The notes under the pieces were generated by a model that saw nothing but the letters and a program-made list of their open reading frames with translations, was not told the origin of the DNA and searched no databases. The position numbers were made by a program, and so were the translations under genes. This document shows positions 37,268-46,548 of a stretch of DNA of 64,000 bases, piece by piece (position 1 is the stretch's first letter; every line of letters begins with the position of its first letter). This DNA is from CAVSUZ01 sp963834715 (GTDB lineage Bacteria > Pseudomonadota > Alphaproteobacteria > Acetobacterales > Acetobacteraceae): positions 248,001-312,000 of the forward strand of contig CAWIDE010000022.1 in NCBI GenBank assembly GCA_963834715.1. The letters run 5' to 3'.

Positions 37268-37441
37268 TCAGCAATCGTCTAGCTTGTCTGGTCCTCGCCG
37301 CTGGTCTTCCTCAATCCAAGCTTCGGCTTCAGCCATGGTTTTGAACCCGAGCATGGTGTGCCGCGAGCCGTCCGCAGCGACGACGGCTATATCGAATCCG
37401 GTAAGGTCGGCTCTAGAGGTGATGGCGTATGTAGCGGTCAT
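37268..37441 (-). CDS. 57-residue protein of unknown function
   Basis: ATG 37441 to TGA 37268-37270. The product begins MTATYAITSRADLTGFDIAV and continues VAADGSRHTMLGFKTMAEAE, AWIEEDQRRGPDKLDDC. It reads like a real small folded protein: a beta-rich start, then an amphipathic helix with A-E-A-W-I and a charged end. Base use is that of a coding frame, and neighbours on both sides are non-coding. The ribosome site is weak (TTGGGGC). I do not recognise the family. Confidence 0.6.
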   Translation of the reverse strand: MTATYAITSRADLTGFDIAVVAADGSRHTMLGFKTMAEAEAWIEEDQRRGPDKLDDC

Positions 37442-37678
37442 GCCCCAATATGGCTGCGGCTACCATCCGAGCCCACTACTCGTTGGTAGTACTTTGTTTA
37501 AACTGAGGTAATCTACCGAGCACCGAAATCATCCGCACGCGCCGGCAGAACCGGGGAAGTGTGGCACGAGCTCGTCGGGCGGGTGGAGAAGAGTAGGCGG
37601 CCGGGCCGCACGCCAGAATTGAACTGACGCAGCCACCAGACCAGGCGCCTCGGGCGGTGCTGCTCCGATACACTCTGA

Positions 37679-38164
37679 TCAGCTCTCCGCCCGCGGCACC
37701 CAGGGGATGCGGCCGAAGCTGATTCCCTCCTCATTCAAAGCCTCTGCCTCTTCCGCCGAGGTTTCCCCATAAATCCCCCGGCGGTCACTTTCGCCGCGGT
37801 GCATGCGGCGGGCCTCTTCGGCGAATTGCGGTCCCACGTAGTCGCAGTTCTTCTCGACCTCGGTACGCAGTCGCTGCAGCGTGGCACGGAGATGGTCCGG
37901 GAGCGGCCCCGCTACTGCTCCCGCCCCTGACGCGGCCGGAGGTTGCGGTGCCGGCGAGGGGGCTGGTGTTGGTGCCTGGCTCGGGGCTTGGGCCTGACTG
38001 CGGGTCACCACCGCGGGCGCCATCAATGCGCGCGTCACCTGCTTGTCGCCGCAAGTCGGGCATTCCAGAAAACCCAGCGACACCTGCTTGTCGAACGCGG
38101 CGCTGTCTTTGAACCAGCCGTCAAACTCGTGCCCCTGACTGCACCGCACCTGGTAATGGATCAT
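37679..38164 (-). CDS. DUF1178 family protein
   Basis: 161 residues from ATG 38164. The start MIHYQVRCSQGHEFDGWFKD and FLECPTCGDKQVTRALMAPA carry the two conserved cysteine sites of a rubredoxin-like knuckle. A Pro/Ala/Gln linker follows (residues about 65-95), then RTEVEKNCDYVGPQFAEEAR, the family core, and the end GIYGETSAEEAEALNEEGIS. Role unknown. In many alphaproteobacteria it is next to grxC and comF, as here. Confidence 0.92.
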   Translation of the reverse strand: MIHYQVRCSQGHEFDGWFKDSAAFDKQVSLGFLECPTCGDKQVTRALMAPAVVTRSQAQAPSQAPTPAPSPAPQPPAASGAGAVAGPLPDHLRATLQRLRTEVEKNCDYVGPQFAEEARRMHRGESDRRGIYGETSAEEAEALNEEGISFGRIPWVPRAES

Positions 38165-38322
38165 CTCACGATCTGCTGTCCCAAATTTCGCGAATCTCTG
38201 ATCGCATGTGGCGTGGCCTAGCAGTCTCGGCAATAAACTGCCAGCCCATTTTGACATTGTGTATCATAACCTTGGCGGCTCCGCCCCAACCAAGCCCGCG
38301 CACAATACCGCTCCGCATGAGA

Positions 38323-38602
38323 TCAAACTTCGTGCTGCGTGGTATCAGTCCGCAGCATTGCACCTAACTTGCCGGCCTGCTCCAGAGCCAGCAACTCGTC
38401 CGACCCGCCAATGGATCGGCCGTTGATGAAGATCTGCGGCACAGTCGTCCGTCCCCCGGAGCGTCGCCGTGCTTCCTCGCGCTCCGGTGTACCGTAGGGA
38501 GCGTCGATTTCTCGGTCACTGCACTCCTTTTGCATCCAACAGATGCAGCGCCCGCGCGCAGTAGGGGCACCAGCGCTGCGTATAGATCTCTACTTCGGGC
38601 AT
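38323..38602 (-). pseudogene. grxC: Glutaredoxin 3, frame broken by one extra base
   Basis: Small dithiol oxidoreductase. ATG 38602 codes MPEVEIYTQRWCPYCARALH, with CPYC at residues 12-15, then LLDAKGVQ and TGA. The next frame continues REIDAPYGTPEREEARRRSG, RTTVPQIFINGRSIGGSDEL, with the cis-proline TVP and the GG-D glutathione site. Dropping the base at 38517 turns CAG TGA C into CAG TAC and gives a normal protein of about 92 residues. It lies in the comF-grxC-DUF1178 order usual for the group. Confidence 0.9.
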
Positions 38603-38655
38603 CCGGTGGGTCCTTTCCTTAACATCGCACAAATGGTTGCCGCTGGCGGCTCGGG

Positions 38656-39423
38656 TTATGCGAGCCGCGGATCTGGGACCCGCGCTGCCGTCAACACATT
38701 CACCGCGCGGGCACCTGCCATCAGCAACGCCTCCGCACAAGCATTCGCGGTCGCTCCGGAAGTCATGACATCGTCCACCAGCAGCACCCGCTGGCCTGCG
38801 AGCGCTTGAACTCGTGACGGCCTGGCCACGAATGCCCCGGCCAACTCCGCTGCCCGCTCAGCGGCGGTCTTACCCCCTAGGGGCATCGTCCCTCGCGTTC
38901 GAAGCAGCGCATCGAGGACGGCGGGCCGCCTTGCGTGTCGCGCCACTCCGCGTGCCAGCAAGCCAGCCTGATTGTATTTCCGTCGGCGCAACCGAGCGCG
39001 GTGCAGGGGAACGGGGACGATCAGATCTGCCGCTTCGATCAGATCGCGTCCGGCGTGGACCATGAAAGGCACCAATCCGGCAGCGAGGTCGACACGATCC
39101 GCGTGTTTCAGTGGCAGGATCAGTTGCCGCGCTCCGTCGTCGTAACGCAAAGCGGCCCGAGCATGCTCGTACCGCGGCGGCGTTGTCCGACAGGCGGGGC
39201 ATACCGGGCCAAACGCGGCTGCCGCAAAAGGCACTCCGCACCGCCAGCACAGAGGCGCGCTGATGAAGCTGATCCCTTGAAAGCACCCGCCGCACAGTAA
39301 CCCGTGACTTTGGACGCCTTCTGCCCCGCAGCGTGGACAGCGGGGTGGCAGTAGCACGTCCACAGCGTAACCGAGGAGCTTTCTTACGACCCGTCCGTCG
39401 ACCGGGTGTGTAATGCTTAACAA
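38656..39423 (-). CDS. comF: ComF family protein (phosphoribosyltransferase fold)
   Basis: Homolog of the competence protein ComF. N-terminal zinc-finger cysteines: LLPPRCPRCGAEG, LLCGGCFQG, LCWRCGVPF and VCPACR. The C-terminal PRTase part has DLIVPVPLHRARLRRRKYNQ, LLVDDVMTSGATANACAEAL. Homology starts at about 39390; TTG 39423 is a possible start, and the frame is open to 39555 with no support for the extra residues. With dprA it hints at a natural-transformation set. Confidence 0.9.
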   Translation of the reverse strand: MLSITHPVDGRVVRKLLGYAVDVLLPPRCPRCGAEGVQSHGLLCGGCFQGISFISAPLCWRCGVPFAAAAFGPVCPACRTTPPRYEHARAALRYDDGARQLILPLKHADRVDLAAGLVPFMVHAGRDLIEAADLIVPVPLHRARLRRRKYNQAGLLARGVARHARRPAVLDALLRTRGTMPLGGKTAAERAAELAGAFVARPSRVQALAGQRVLLVDDVMTSGATANACAEALLMAGARAVNVLTAARVPDPRLA

Positions 39424-39523
39424 ATTACTCTGCGGCCTTCCGTCCCAACGTTTGCGGCCCTCCGGGGCGGCCTTAAAACAACCCAGCAAGGATGCAGTCC
39501 CGGACTTTCGGAAACGTAAACGG

Positions 39524-41108
39524 CTAGGGCACTCCGAAGCGCACGGTTCCATCACGTTCGATCTCTTTCACGAGATCGATCTCCCAGGACAAATAGGCCT
39601 TCATCGCCTCTTCCACCCCCGAATTCCGGTCATAAGGCCGCAGATAGAAATCAACGCATGCCTCATCGGGTGGTTGGGTCGGGTCCTTTACCAGCGGCCG
39701 CCCGAATGCGTGCCACGCCGCCGTACCACCTTCCAGCACGGAAACGTCTCCACGCGCCAACCCGCGCGCTTCCTCCACCGCAAGCCGCGCCAGCATTCCG
39801 TCCTGCGAGGTGAGCACGACATGTCGCGCCTGCTCCAGGTCCTTCCGCAGCGTTTCCATCCGGCTCCGGATAGCCCACAGCGCGCCCGGTAAGTGCCCAT
39901 TGCGGTAATCAATGCTGCGCGCGAGATCGACCACTACCGTCCCCTCGCCGGCATCGAGCAGGGCCGCGAGTACGGTTACGTCAATCGTCTGAGTGGGGGA
40001 CGAAAGCTCCGGAATTGGAGCCAATGCCGTCCCGGAATCACGCACCTCCTCCAGACCGCCCTCCACGACGAAAACGTCCCGGTGCCCCATCTGGCGCAGC
40101 CAGCCCGCCGCCATCCGCGCGCGCACCCCCGTATCGTCCAGCAGGACAATTCGGGCGCTGCGCACTCCCACCCACTGATCCGTCGCCTGGACAAGTTGCC
40201 CGCCCGGGGCGCTACGGCTTCCAGACCGGTGCCAGGCACGGAATTCGCTCGGATCACGCACGTCCAGCAGATACAGCGTGCGATGCGGATCCTCCTCGAA
40301 ACGGGCCAGATCCAAGGCGCCGATCACCCCAACACCGGAGGCTTCAGCGAATGCCTTGGCCCGTTCCAGAGCCTGCGCCGTGGTCTTTGGCCTGCCGGGT
40401 GGAAAGCTCTCGGTTCGGCCCCGCTCGCATGAGAGACCCGCCAGCTGCCACCCCATTGTGCCGTTTCTGAGGGCCGCAACCTGGTTTGGGATGCCAACCC
40501 GGCGCAAACTCTCCGCTCCGAGAATGCTGCGGGTGCGGCCCGCGCAGTTCACCACGACCAACGTCTCGGGATCAGGTACCAGGTCCCCGATGCGATAGAC
40601 CAATTCACCGCCCGGCACGCTGATGCCGCGGGGGATTGACATCCGCACGAACTCTTGGTGGGTCCGGCTATCCAGTACCGCCAACTTTCGCCCGGAATCG
40701 AGCCACGATTTCAGCTCCCCTGCATCGATGCTGGGCGTTCCGTAATGATGCTCAACCCACTCTCCGAATGCCTTGGACGGCACGTTGATCCCGCTGAACA
40801 GGACATAACCGGCTGCTTCCCAGGCGGCGGTCCCGCCGTTCAGGTCCTGAAACATCGGTGCATCCGTCCGCTTCCAGCCATTCCGCCAGGCGTTCTGCCA
40901 AGCCCCTTCCGTCGTCCAGACAGACGATCCGTACGGAATTCCGCGGCAACAGGGCGCGCGCCCGGAACTCCCGCTTCGAAAACGGGCACGGGACCGCCCA
41001 GAACAGGTGGCCTGTCCCGAACTCTCCCTCCTCCCGCGCGTCAAGCAACGCGAGTTCGTGCCCATCCGTGATCCAGCTCCGGAGGGTCGGTGCGTCAACC
41101 CGGTTCAT
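39524..41108 (-). pseudogene. Four-domain rhodanese-like protein, frame broken by one extra base
   Basis: Start ATG 41108. Domain 1 (ELALLDAREEGEFGTGHLFW) begins in one frame; after about 40850 the next frame continues with LNGGTAAWEAAGYVLFSGIN. Removing one base of AAA at 40850-40852 gives about 527 residues. Domain 2 has the only clear active-site cysteine, VVVNCAGRTRS; domain 3 (LYLLDVRDPSEFRAWH) and domain 4 (VVVDLARSIDYRNGHLPGAL) lack it. Every domain ends in a GG-A/EE-type rhodanese turn. Proteins of this layout occur in Rhodospirillales; sulfur transfer is presumed. Confidence 0.82.
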
Positions 41109-41119
41109 CCTGCTTGGCC

Positions 41120-41917
41120 CTATCCCGGCGTACCCACCTTACAGCTCCGCAGGAACTTCGCCCGTTCCATCGACCCGGCCACCATAAAGCTGTGATCCGA
41201 TCCCGACGTAATGAACCGAGCGCCCATGCCGATGTAGCGGGCACAGTCCTCGTCGTTGCTCACCCCGCCCATGCCCAGCACCTTGCCGTGCTTCTGGCAC
41301 GCCGCGCCAACTCGCGCATAAGCGTCGATCAGCTTTGGATGGCTGGTCTGTCCGGCAATCCCCATCTCGGAGGTCAGGTCGGAACTGCCGATGTGCAGAA
41401 CATCGATGCCGCCCACCGCGGCGATCCCGGCGGCGTTGTCTACGCCCTCCGGGCTCTCGATCATCGCCACGATCAGGATTTCAGCATTGATCGCCGCCTG
41501 AGCCTCAGCCATCGGCGGGGCAAGATAGCCATAAACCGCGGGCGGTCCGCCCCAGCTTCGTTTGCCCTCCGGCGGGTAGCGGAATGTTCGTGCGATGGTT
41601 TCCGCCTGCGCCACTGTATCCACATGCGGCACCACAATTCCAAGCGCGCCGTTGTCGAGCAGCCGGGTCGCCTCATCCAGTGCGGTTGCGCAAACACGGA
41701 CGATTGGCGTGACGCCCGTGGGAAGGGACGCAATGCATAACTGCGTCGCCTCCTGCATCGTGAACGCGCCATGCTCCATGTCGATGAACAGATGATCATG
41801 CCCGCCCGCCGCGGCGATTAATGGTGCGGCGACGGTCCGCAAGTGATGCACGCTGAACCCCAGTGCGACCTCGCCCGCCTTCAGCCTGCGTTTGGCGGTA
41901 TTTTGCACCAGCGCCAT
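41120..41917 (-). CDS. HpcH/HpaI-type aldolase
   Basis: Class II pyruvate aldolase of the 2-keto-3-deoxy-sugar-acid/HpcH family. 265 residues from ATG 41917 with GGGAGGG upstream. Seen: LGFSVHHLRTVAAPLIAAAG, HDHLFIDMEHGAFTMQEATQ, GVTPIVRVCA, GALGIVVPHVDTVAQAE, AMIESPEGVDNAAGIAAVGG (metal-site glutamate), DVLHIGSSDLTSEMG. Divergent from a sugar ABC importer, which suggests it cleaves a product of the imported sugar. Confidence 0.92.
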   Translation of the reverse strand: MALVQNTAKRRLKAGEVALGFSVHHLRTVAAPLIAAAGGHDHLFIDMEHGAFTMQEATQLCIASLPTGVTPIVRVCATALDEATRLLDNGALGIVVPHVDTVAQAETIARTFRYPPEGKRSWGGPPAVYGYLAPPMAEAQAAINAEILIVAMIESPEGVDNAAGIAAVGGIDVLHIGSSDLTSEMGIAGQTSHPKLIDAYARVGAACQKHGKVLGMGGVSNDEDCARYIGMGARFITSGSDHSFMVAGSMERAKFLRSCKVGTPG

Positions 41918-42089
41918 TGTTCCCTCCCTGGCATGAGAGTTGGTTTGCGACCACGCCAGCACGGACCACCACGGACGTCAATTCGTGCCCTGACGGCATG
42001 ACAGCGGCGTGAGCCCGGGTGCCCCTTGCCGCGTCACAGCTCGGATGCCATAGCCATCCGCGCTTCTGTGCGAAGGGGGGAGGCGCGCC

Positions 42090-43160
42090 ATGAAATCCAC
42101 CACAAAGCTCATGTGCCTTTGGTTGCTGGGAGCACTCGCCATGGCCACGGCCCCAGCGACCTGGGCGGCAAGCACCGCAAACGACGGCATCGCGCTCAGC
42201 AACTCCTATGCCGGTAACTCGTGGCGCCAGCAGATGCTGACCATGTGGAACCTCGCCGCCAAACAGGCGATCTCAAGCCACGACATCGCCAAAACCAAGG
42301 TGGTCAATGCCAACAACTCCGCGCCGCAGCAGGCTTCGCAGATCAGCGACCTGATCCTCGAAGGCTGGAAGTCGATCGTCATCGACGCCGCTTCGCCCAC
42401 CGCTCTGAACGGCGTCATCCAGCAAGCCTGTAGCGCCCGTACCATAGTCGTGGTGTTCGACAGCCTGGCGACTGCGCCCTGCGCGTACAAGGTCGCCTAC
42501 AACTACGTCAGCATGGGCCAGGCGGAGGCGGACTACGTCGCCAAGCGCCTCAACGGCAAAGGCAATGTGCTGGAGGTCCGTGGCATTGCCGGCACCTCTG
42601 TCGATAATGATATCCACAAGGGCGTCGTCGAAACCCTCGCGAAATACCCCGGCATGAAGCTCGTCGGCTCCGTCCACGGTAACTGGACGCAATCCATCGC
42701 GCAGAAGGAAGTCGCCTCGCTACTTCCCTCACTCCCCGAGGTCAACGCGGTCGTTACCCAGGGCGGGGATGGTTACGGAACATACGAAGCCTTCAAGTCC
42801 GCCAGCCGGCCCATCCCGCTGATCATCTTCGGCAACCGCCAGGATGAACTCCAGCTCTGGAAGCAGCTCTCCGAGCAGTCCGGGGGCTATCAGACCTTCT
42901 CCATCTCCTCCGCTCCCGGTGTCTCCTCAATTGCCCTCTGGGTCGCCCAGCAGATCCTCGCCGGCACCAAAGTCCCCAAAACTGTTAACGTTCCTCTGCT
43001 CGTCATTAACCAGAACGACCTCGACGCCTGGCTGAAAGCCGTCCCGCAAGGCGGGGTCTCGACGCCGCTCTACGACAAGTCCTGGACCGAAAGTCTCATT
43101 AAGGCCAACGTCGATCACACGGCTCTACCCGCGTCCCCCATCCCCAATGGAGTCCCATAA
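42090..43160 (+). CDS. Periplasmic sugar-binding protein of an ABC importer
   Basis: 356 residues. Signal peptide CLWLLGALAMATAPATWAAS, then a type I periplasmic-binding fold: DGIALSNSYAGNSWRQQMLT, QISDLILEGWKSIVIDAASP, LNGVIQQACSARTIVVVFDS, GNVLEVRGIAGTSVDNDIHK and AVVTQGGDGYGTYEAFKS, as in ribose/xylose/rhamnose binders. A GGGAGG stands before the ATG. First gene of a four-gene operon. Confidence 0.93.
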   Translation: MKSTTKLMCLWLLGALAMATAPATWAASTANDGIALSNSYAGNSWRQQMLTMWNLAAKQAISSHDIAKTKVVNANNSAPQQASQISDLILEGWKSIVIDAASPTALNGVIQQACSARTIVVVFDSLATAPCAYKVAYNYVSMGQAEADYVAKRLNGKGNVLEVRGIAGTSVDNDIHKGVVETLAKYPGMKLVGSVHGNWTQSIAQKEVASLLPSLPEVNAVVTQGGDGYGTYEAFKSASRPIPLIIFGNRQDELQLWKQLSEQSGGYQTFSISSAPGVSSIALWVAQQILAGTKVPKTVNVPLLVINQNDLDAWLKAVPQGGVSTPLYDKSWTESLIKANVDHTALPASPIPNGVP

Positions 43161-44628
43161 CGGACAATCCGCTCAGCCCTTCATCCGCCTGAGCGGCATC
43201 AGCAAGAGCTTCGCCGCTGTCCGCGCGTTGACCGGCGTCGATCTCGCGATCCCGCCAGGCACCATGATCAGCGTCGTCGGCCACAACGGCGCCGGCAAAT
43301 CCACGCTGATGCAGATCGTTGCCGGCACGCTGCAAGCGGACTCCGGCGCCATCACCTTCGAGGGGCGCGATCAGCGCCACGGCTACAACGTCCGTCGCGC
43401 CCACCACCTCGGTGTCCGTTGCGTGTTCCAGGAACTATCGCTCTGCCCCAATCTGAGCGTGGTCGAAAACACCCGCGTGTTTCACCCCTCCCTTTCCCGC
43501 CTGAACTGGCGTCGCCGCGCCCGGCGCGTGATCACCGACATGCTCGATCAGATTTTTCCGGGCCATGGCATCAACCCCGACCGCCCTGTCGGCGACCTGC
43601 CCATCGGCCAGCGCCAGATGGTCGAAACCGCCCGCGCCTTTACGCACACTGATGAGCCCGTGCGGCTCGTCATTCTGGACGAAGCTACGGCCTCGCTCGA
43701 TGCCAACACCACCCGCCACCTTCTGGAGTTCACCGCCGTCGCCCGCAGCCGTGGCATCGCGATCGCCTTCATCTCCCATCGCCTGCCCGAAATCCTCGGA
43801 CATGCCGATCAGATTGTTGTCATGCGCGACGGCCAGGTCGCTGGCGCCGGTCCCGCTCAAACCATGACCGAGGCCCAGCTCGTTGAAATGATGGGCGTCG
43901 TCCGCGCCGAACAGCCTGCCGCTACCCGCGCCCGCACTACCGGTGCCCTCCGCCTGGTCCAGGAGCCCGCCCCGGGGCAAAAGTTTTGCGTGGAACTACA
44001 CGCTGGAGAGGTGGTAGGTCTCGCCGGCCTAGCCGGGCACGGCCAGCGCGATCTGCTTCAGGCCGTCTTCAACGCAGCCCATCACCGAGTACCCGGCCTG
44101 CGAGTCGAGGGCTCCGTCGCCTATGTCAGTGGCGATCGCCAGCGGGAGGGGGTCTTTCCCCTCTGGTCTGTGGGAGGCAACACCACCGTGGCCAGCATCC
44201 GCCGGCTCGCCCGTTTTGGCTTCCTGAACCCCGAAACCGAGGACAGCGTCGCCACTGACTGGCGCACCCATCTCGAAATCCGCACGCCGGATATCAACCG
44301 GCCCATTCTTAGCCTGTCCGGCGGCAACCAGCAGAAAGTCCTCGTCGCCCGCGCCTTCGCCGCTGAGCCTGACATCATCCTGTTCGACGATCCGCTCCGC
44401 GGGGTCGATGTCGGCACCAAAAGCGACCTCTACCACCACGTCCGCCTCGCCGCCGAAGCCGGCCGCGCCTTCCTCTGGTACACCACCGAGAACGCCGAGC
44501 TCCGCAACTGCGACCGGGTCTATGTCTTCTACGACGGCCGCATCACCGATGAGATCAGCGGGAAGGAACTTACCGAGGACCGCGTGATCCGCGCCTCCTT
44601 CGCCACCGGGCAGAGCCTTGCCGTCTGA
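43147..44628 (+). CDS. Sugar ABC importer ATPase (two ATPase domains)
   Basis: 493 residues, RbsA type with tandem ATPase domains. First domain: VVGHNGAGKSTLMQIVAG, QELSLCPNLSVVEN, DLPIGQRQMVETARAF and LVILDEATASLD, AFISHRLPE. Second domain is degenerate in Walker A, as usual, but has LSLSGGNQQKVLVARAFAAE, PDIILFDDPLRGVDVGTK. The start overlaps the binding-protein stop by 14 bp. Confidence 0.96.
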   Translation: MESHNGQSAQPFIRLSGISKSFAAVRALTGVDLAIPPGTMISVVGHNGAGKSTLMQIVAGTLQADSGAITFEGRDQRHGYNVRRAHHLGVRCVFQELSLCPNLSVVENTRVFHPSLSRLNWRRRARRVITDMLDQIFPGHGINPDRPVGDLPIGQRQMVETARAFTHTDEPVRLVILDEATASLDANTTRHLLEFTAVARSRGIAIAFISHRLPEILGHADQIVVMRDGQVAGAGPAQTMTEAQLVEMMGVVRAEQPAATRARTTGALRLVQEPAPGQKFCVELHAGEVVGLAGLAGHGQRDLLQAVFNAAHHRVPGLRVEGSVAYVSGDRQREGVFPLWSVGGNTTVASIRRLARFGFLNPETEDSVATDWRTHLEIRTPDINRPILSLSGGNQQKVLVARAFAAEPDIILFDDPLRGVDVGTKSDLYHHVRLAAEAGRAFLWYTTENAELRNCDRVYVFYDGRITDEISGKELTEDRVIRASFATGQSLAV

Positions 44629-45589
44629 TAGCTTCGCCGCCGAGCCGGTCAGCACCGGCCGGGCGCTTCGCATCGGTCTACCCGCGATCGCGCTTGCCGC
44701 TATGCTCGCGGCTATCTTCGTCATCCAGCCGCGCGCGCTGAGCTACTTTGGCCTTACGGTCCTTTTGAACTTCACGCTACCCGCGGTGTTCGCCGCCCTC
44801 GCCCAGATGGCGATTATTGCTGTCGGCGACATCGATCTCGGCATCGGCCCCTTCATCTCCCTGGTTAACACCATCGCCGCCACCGTCCTGGCAACCGATC
44901 CCGTCCTAGGGTGGGGCGCCCTGGCCGGACTGATCCTCGCCTATGCCGCGATGGGAGCGCTGATCCATGTCCGCCGGCTGCCCTCCATCGTCGTTACCCT
45001 CGGCGCCTCCTTCATCTGGCTGGGCCTAGCCTTGCTGATCCTCCCCAGCCCCGGAGGCACCCCGCCCGACTGGCTCCCCGCCACGGTCGCCTGGCAACCC
45101 CCGGTCATTCCGTTGCCGATCCTCGTCTCCGTCGTCCTCGCCATCGTCGGCGAGTTCCTGCTGATGAACACCAGCTATGGCGTGATCCTGCGCGGCATCG
45201 GCGGCAATCCTCAGGCCATCGAGCGCGCTGGCTGGTCTCTGCTTTCCGGCCGCGTCGTGCTCTACGCGGTTGCGGGGTTTTGCGGCGTGATCGCCGGCCT
45301 CGCGCTGACCGGCCTGAACACCGCAGGGGACGCAACCGTAGGCACCCAATACACCCTGGTCTCCATCGCCGCTGTTATCGTGGGCGGCGGCGAGTTCGTC
45401 GGCGGCGTCGTCACCCCCGCCGGAGCCGTCATCGGCGCCTGGATCATGCTGCTGACCGGCTCGTTGCTGTCGTTCCTGAACGTCGGCAGTGCGTGGCAGC
45501 TCAGCGTCCAGGGCGGAATCCTGATCGTGGTCCTGGCGCTGCGGACCCTCAGCCGCTGGGCGTGGGCGCCGAAGGCGATAAAAGCATGA
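44618..45589 (+). CDS. Sugar ABC importer permease 1
   Basis: RbsC-type membrane subunit, 323 residues, TTG 44618 inside the end of the ATPase gene. Eight to ten hydrophobic segments, with the EAA-like loop region MNTSYGVILRGIGGNPQAIE, RAGW and a terminal VGGGEFVGGVVTPAGAVIGA. The TTG start is supported only by coupling. Confidence 0.93.
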   Translation: MPSDSFAAEPVSTGRALRIGLPAIALAAMLAAIFVIQPRALSYFGLTVLLNFTLPAVFAALAQMAIIAVGDIDLGIGPFISLVNTIAATVLATDPVLGWGALAGLILAYAAMGALIHVRRLPSIVVTLGASFIWLGLALLILPSPGGTPPDWLPATVAWQPPVIPLPILVSVVLAIVGEFLLMNTSYGVILRGIGGNPQAIERAGWSLLSGRVVLYAVAGFCGVIAGLALTGLNTAGDATVGTQYTLVSIAAVIVGGGEFVGGVVTPAGAVIGAWIMLLTGSLLSFLNVGSAWQLSVQGGILIVVLALRTLSRWAWAPKAIKA

Positions 45590-46536
45590 TCGCGCGGCGC
45601 ACTACCGTCTGGCTGGAAGGGCGCCCCTGGATCTGGTCCTTCCTTGCAGCGCTCGCCGTCTGGATCATTACCATTGCGACGGTCCACGGCCGGGGCATGA
45701 TGGCGACGCTCGCCGTCGCCCTGCAATTCGCGACTTTTTACGTGATCGTGGGCATCGGTCAGATGCTCGCTATCGCTACCGGACCGGGCAATATCGATCT
45801 CTCCATCCCCGGCCTGATGACGCTGGCCGGCTATGTGGCGACCGGCGTCATGAATGGCTCGAACGCCGGGCTTGCGGTCGGCATCGGGGCGGGGCTCGGG
45901 ATCGGCCTAGCCGCTGGCGTGTTCAACGCGATCCTGATCCAGGCGCTGCGTATCCCACCGATGATCGGCACCCTTGCGGCCGGGTTCATCTTCCAATCTG
46001 GGGCGATCGCCTATGCGTCCGGAGCGCCGCGAACGCCGGCGCCGTTGCTGGTGCAGATCAGTGCGGCCCGTGCCATCGGGATCCCGGTAATCGCGCTGGC
46101 GTTTATGTTGGTGACCGCTTTTGTGTGGTTGGCGCTGCGCCGGTCCGTATTCGGCCGGTCGATCCTCGCCACCGGACAGAATGTGCGAGCTGCCCACCTC
46201 GCCGGTCTCGCCGTGCGGCCGACCATCGCCTGGGTCTATGTCATCTCCGCGGTGCTCTCCGCGCTGGCCGGCATTCTGCTCGCGGCTTATACTGGCGGTC
46301 CCGCCCTCGACATGGGCGAGGACTACCTGCTCATGTCCATCGCTGTGGTCGTTCTAGGCGGGACCTCCATAGCCGGAGGTCAGGCCAGCCCCGCCGGCCT
46401 GTGGGGCGCCGCTACGCTGCTCGATCTGATCGTGACAATGCTGAACGTGCTGCGCGTGGGAGCCGGCCTGCGCTATGTCGTCACCGGGGCCATCATCATC
46501 GCGGTGTTGGCCCTGGCTAAAGGCGAAGGACGCTGA
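45586..46536 (+). CDS. Sugar ABC importer permease 2
   Basis: 316 residues; ATG 45586 overlaps the stop of permease 1. RbsC family: MLAIATGPGNIDLSIPGLMT, MIGTLAAGFIFQSGAIAYAS, SVFGRSILATGQNVRAAHLA and VLGGTSIAGGQASPAGLWGA. With two different permeases and one double ATPase this resembles rhamnose- or autoinducer-2-type importers more than ribose. Same frame is open upstream through permease 1, but the ATG is clear. Confidence 0.94.
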   Translation: MIARRTTVWLEGRPWIWSFLAALAVWIITIATVHGRGMMATLAVALQFATFYVIVGIGQMLAIATGPGNIDLSIPGLMTLAGYVATGVMNGSNAGLAVGIGAGLGIGLAAGVFNAILIQALRIPPMIGTLAAGFIFQSGAIAYASGAPRTPAPLLVQISAARAIGIPVIALAFMLVTAFVWLALRRSVFGRSILATGQNVRAAHLAGLAVRPTIAWVYVISAVLSALAGILLAAYTGGPALDMGEDYLLMSIAVVVLGGTSIAGGQASPAGLWGAATLLDLIVTMLNVLRVGAGLRYVVTGAIIIAVLALAKGEGR

Positions 46537-46548
46537 GAGAGTGGCGCT

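Noticed and set aside
44911..45585. Long N-terminal extension of permease 2
   Set aside because: It is a shadow inside permease 1; ATG 45586 overlaps the previous stop as expected in an operon.
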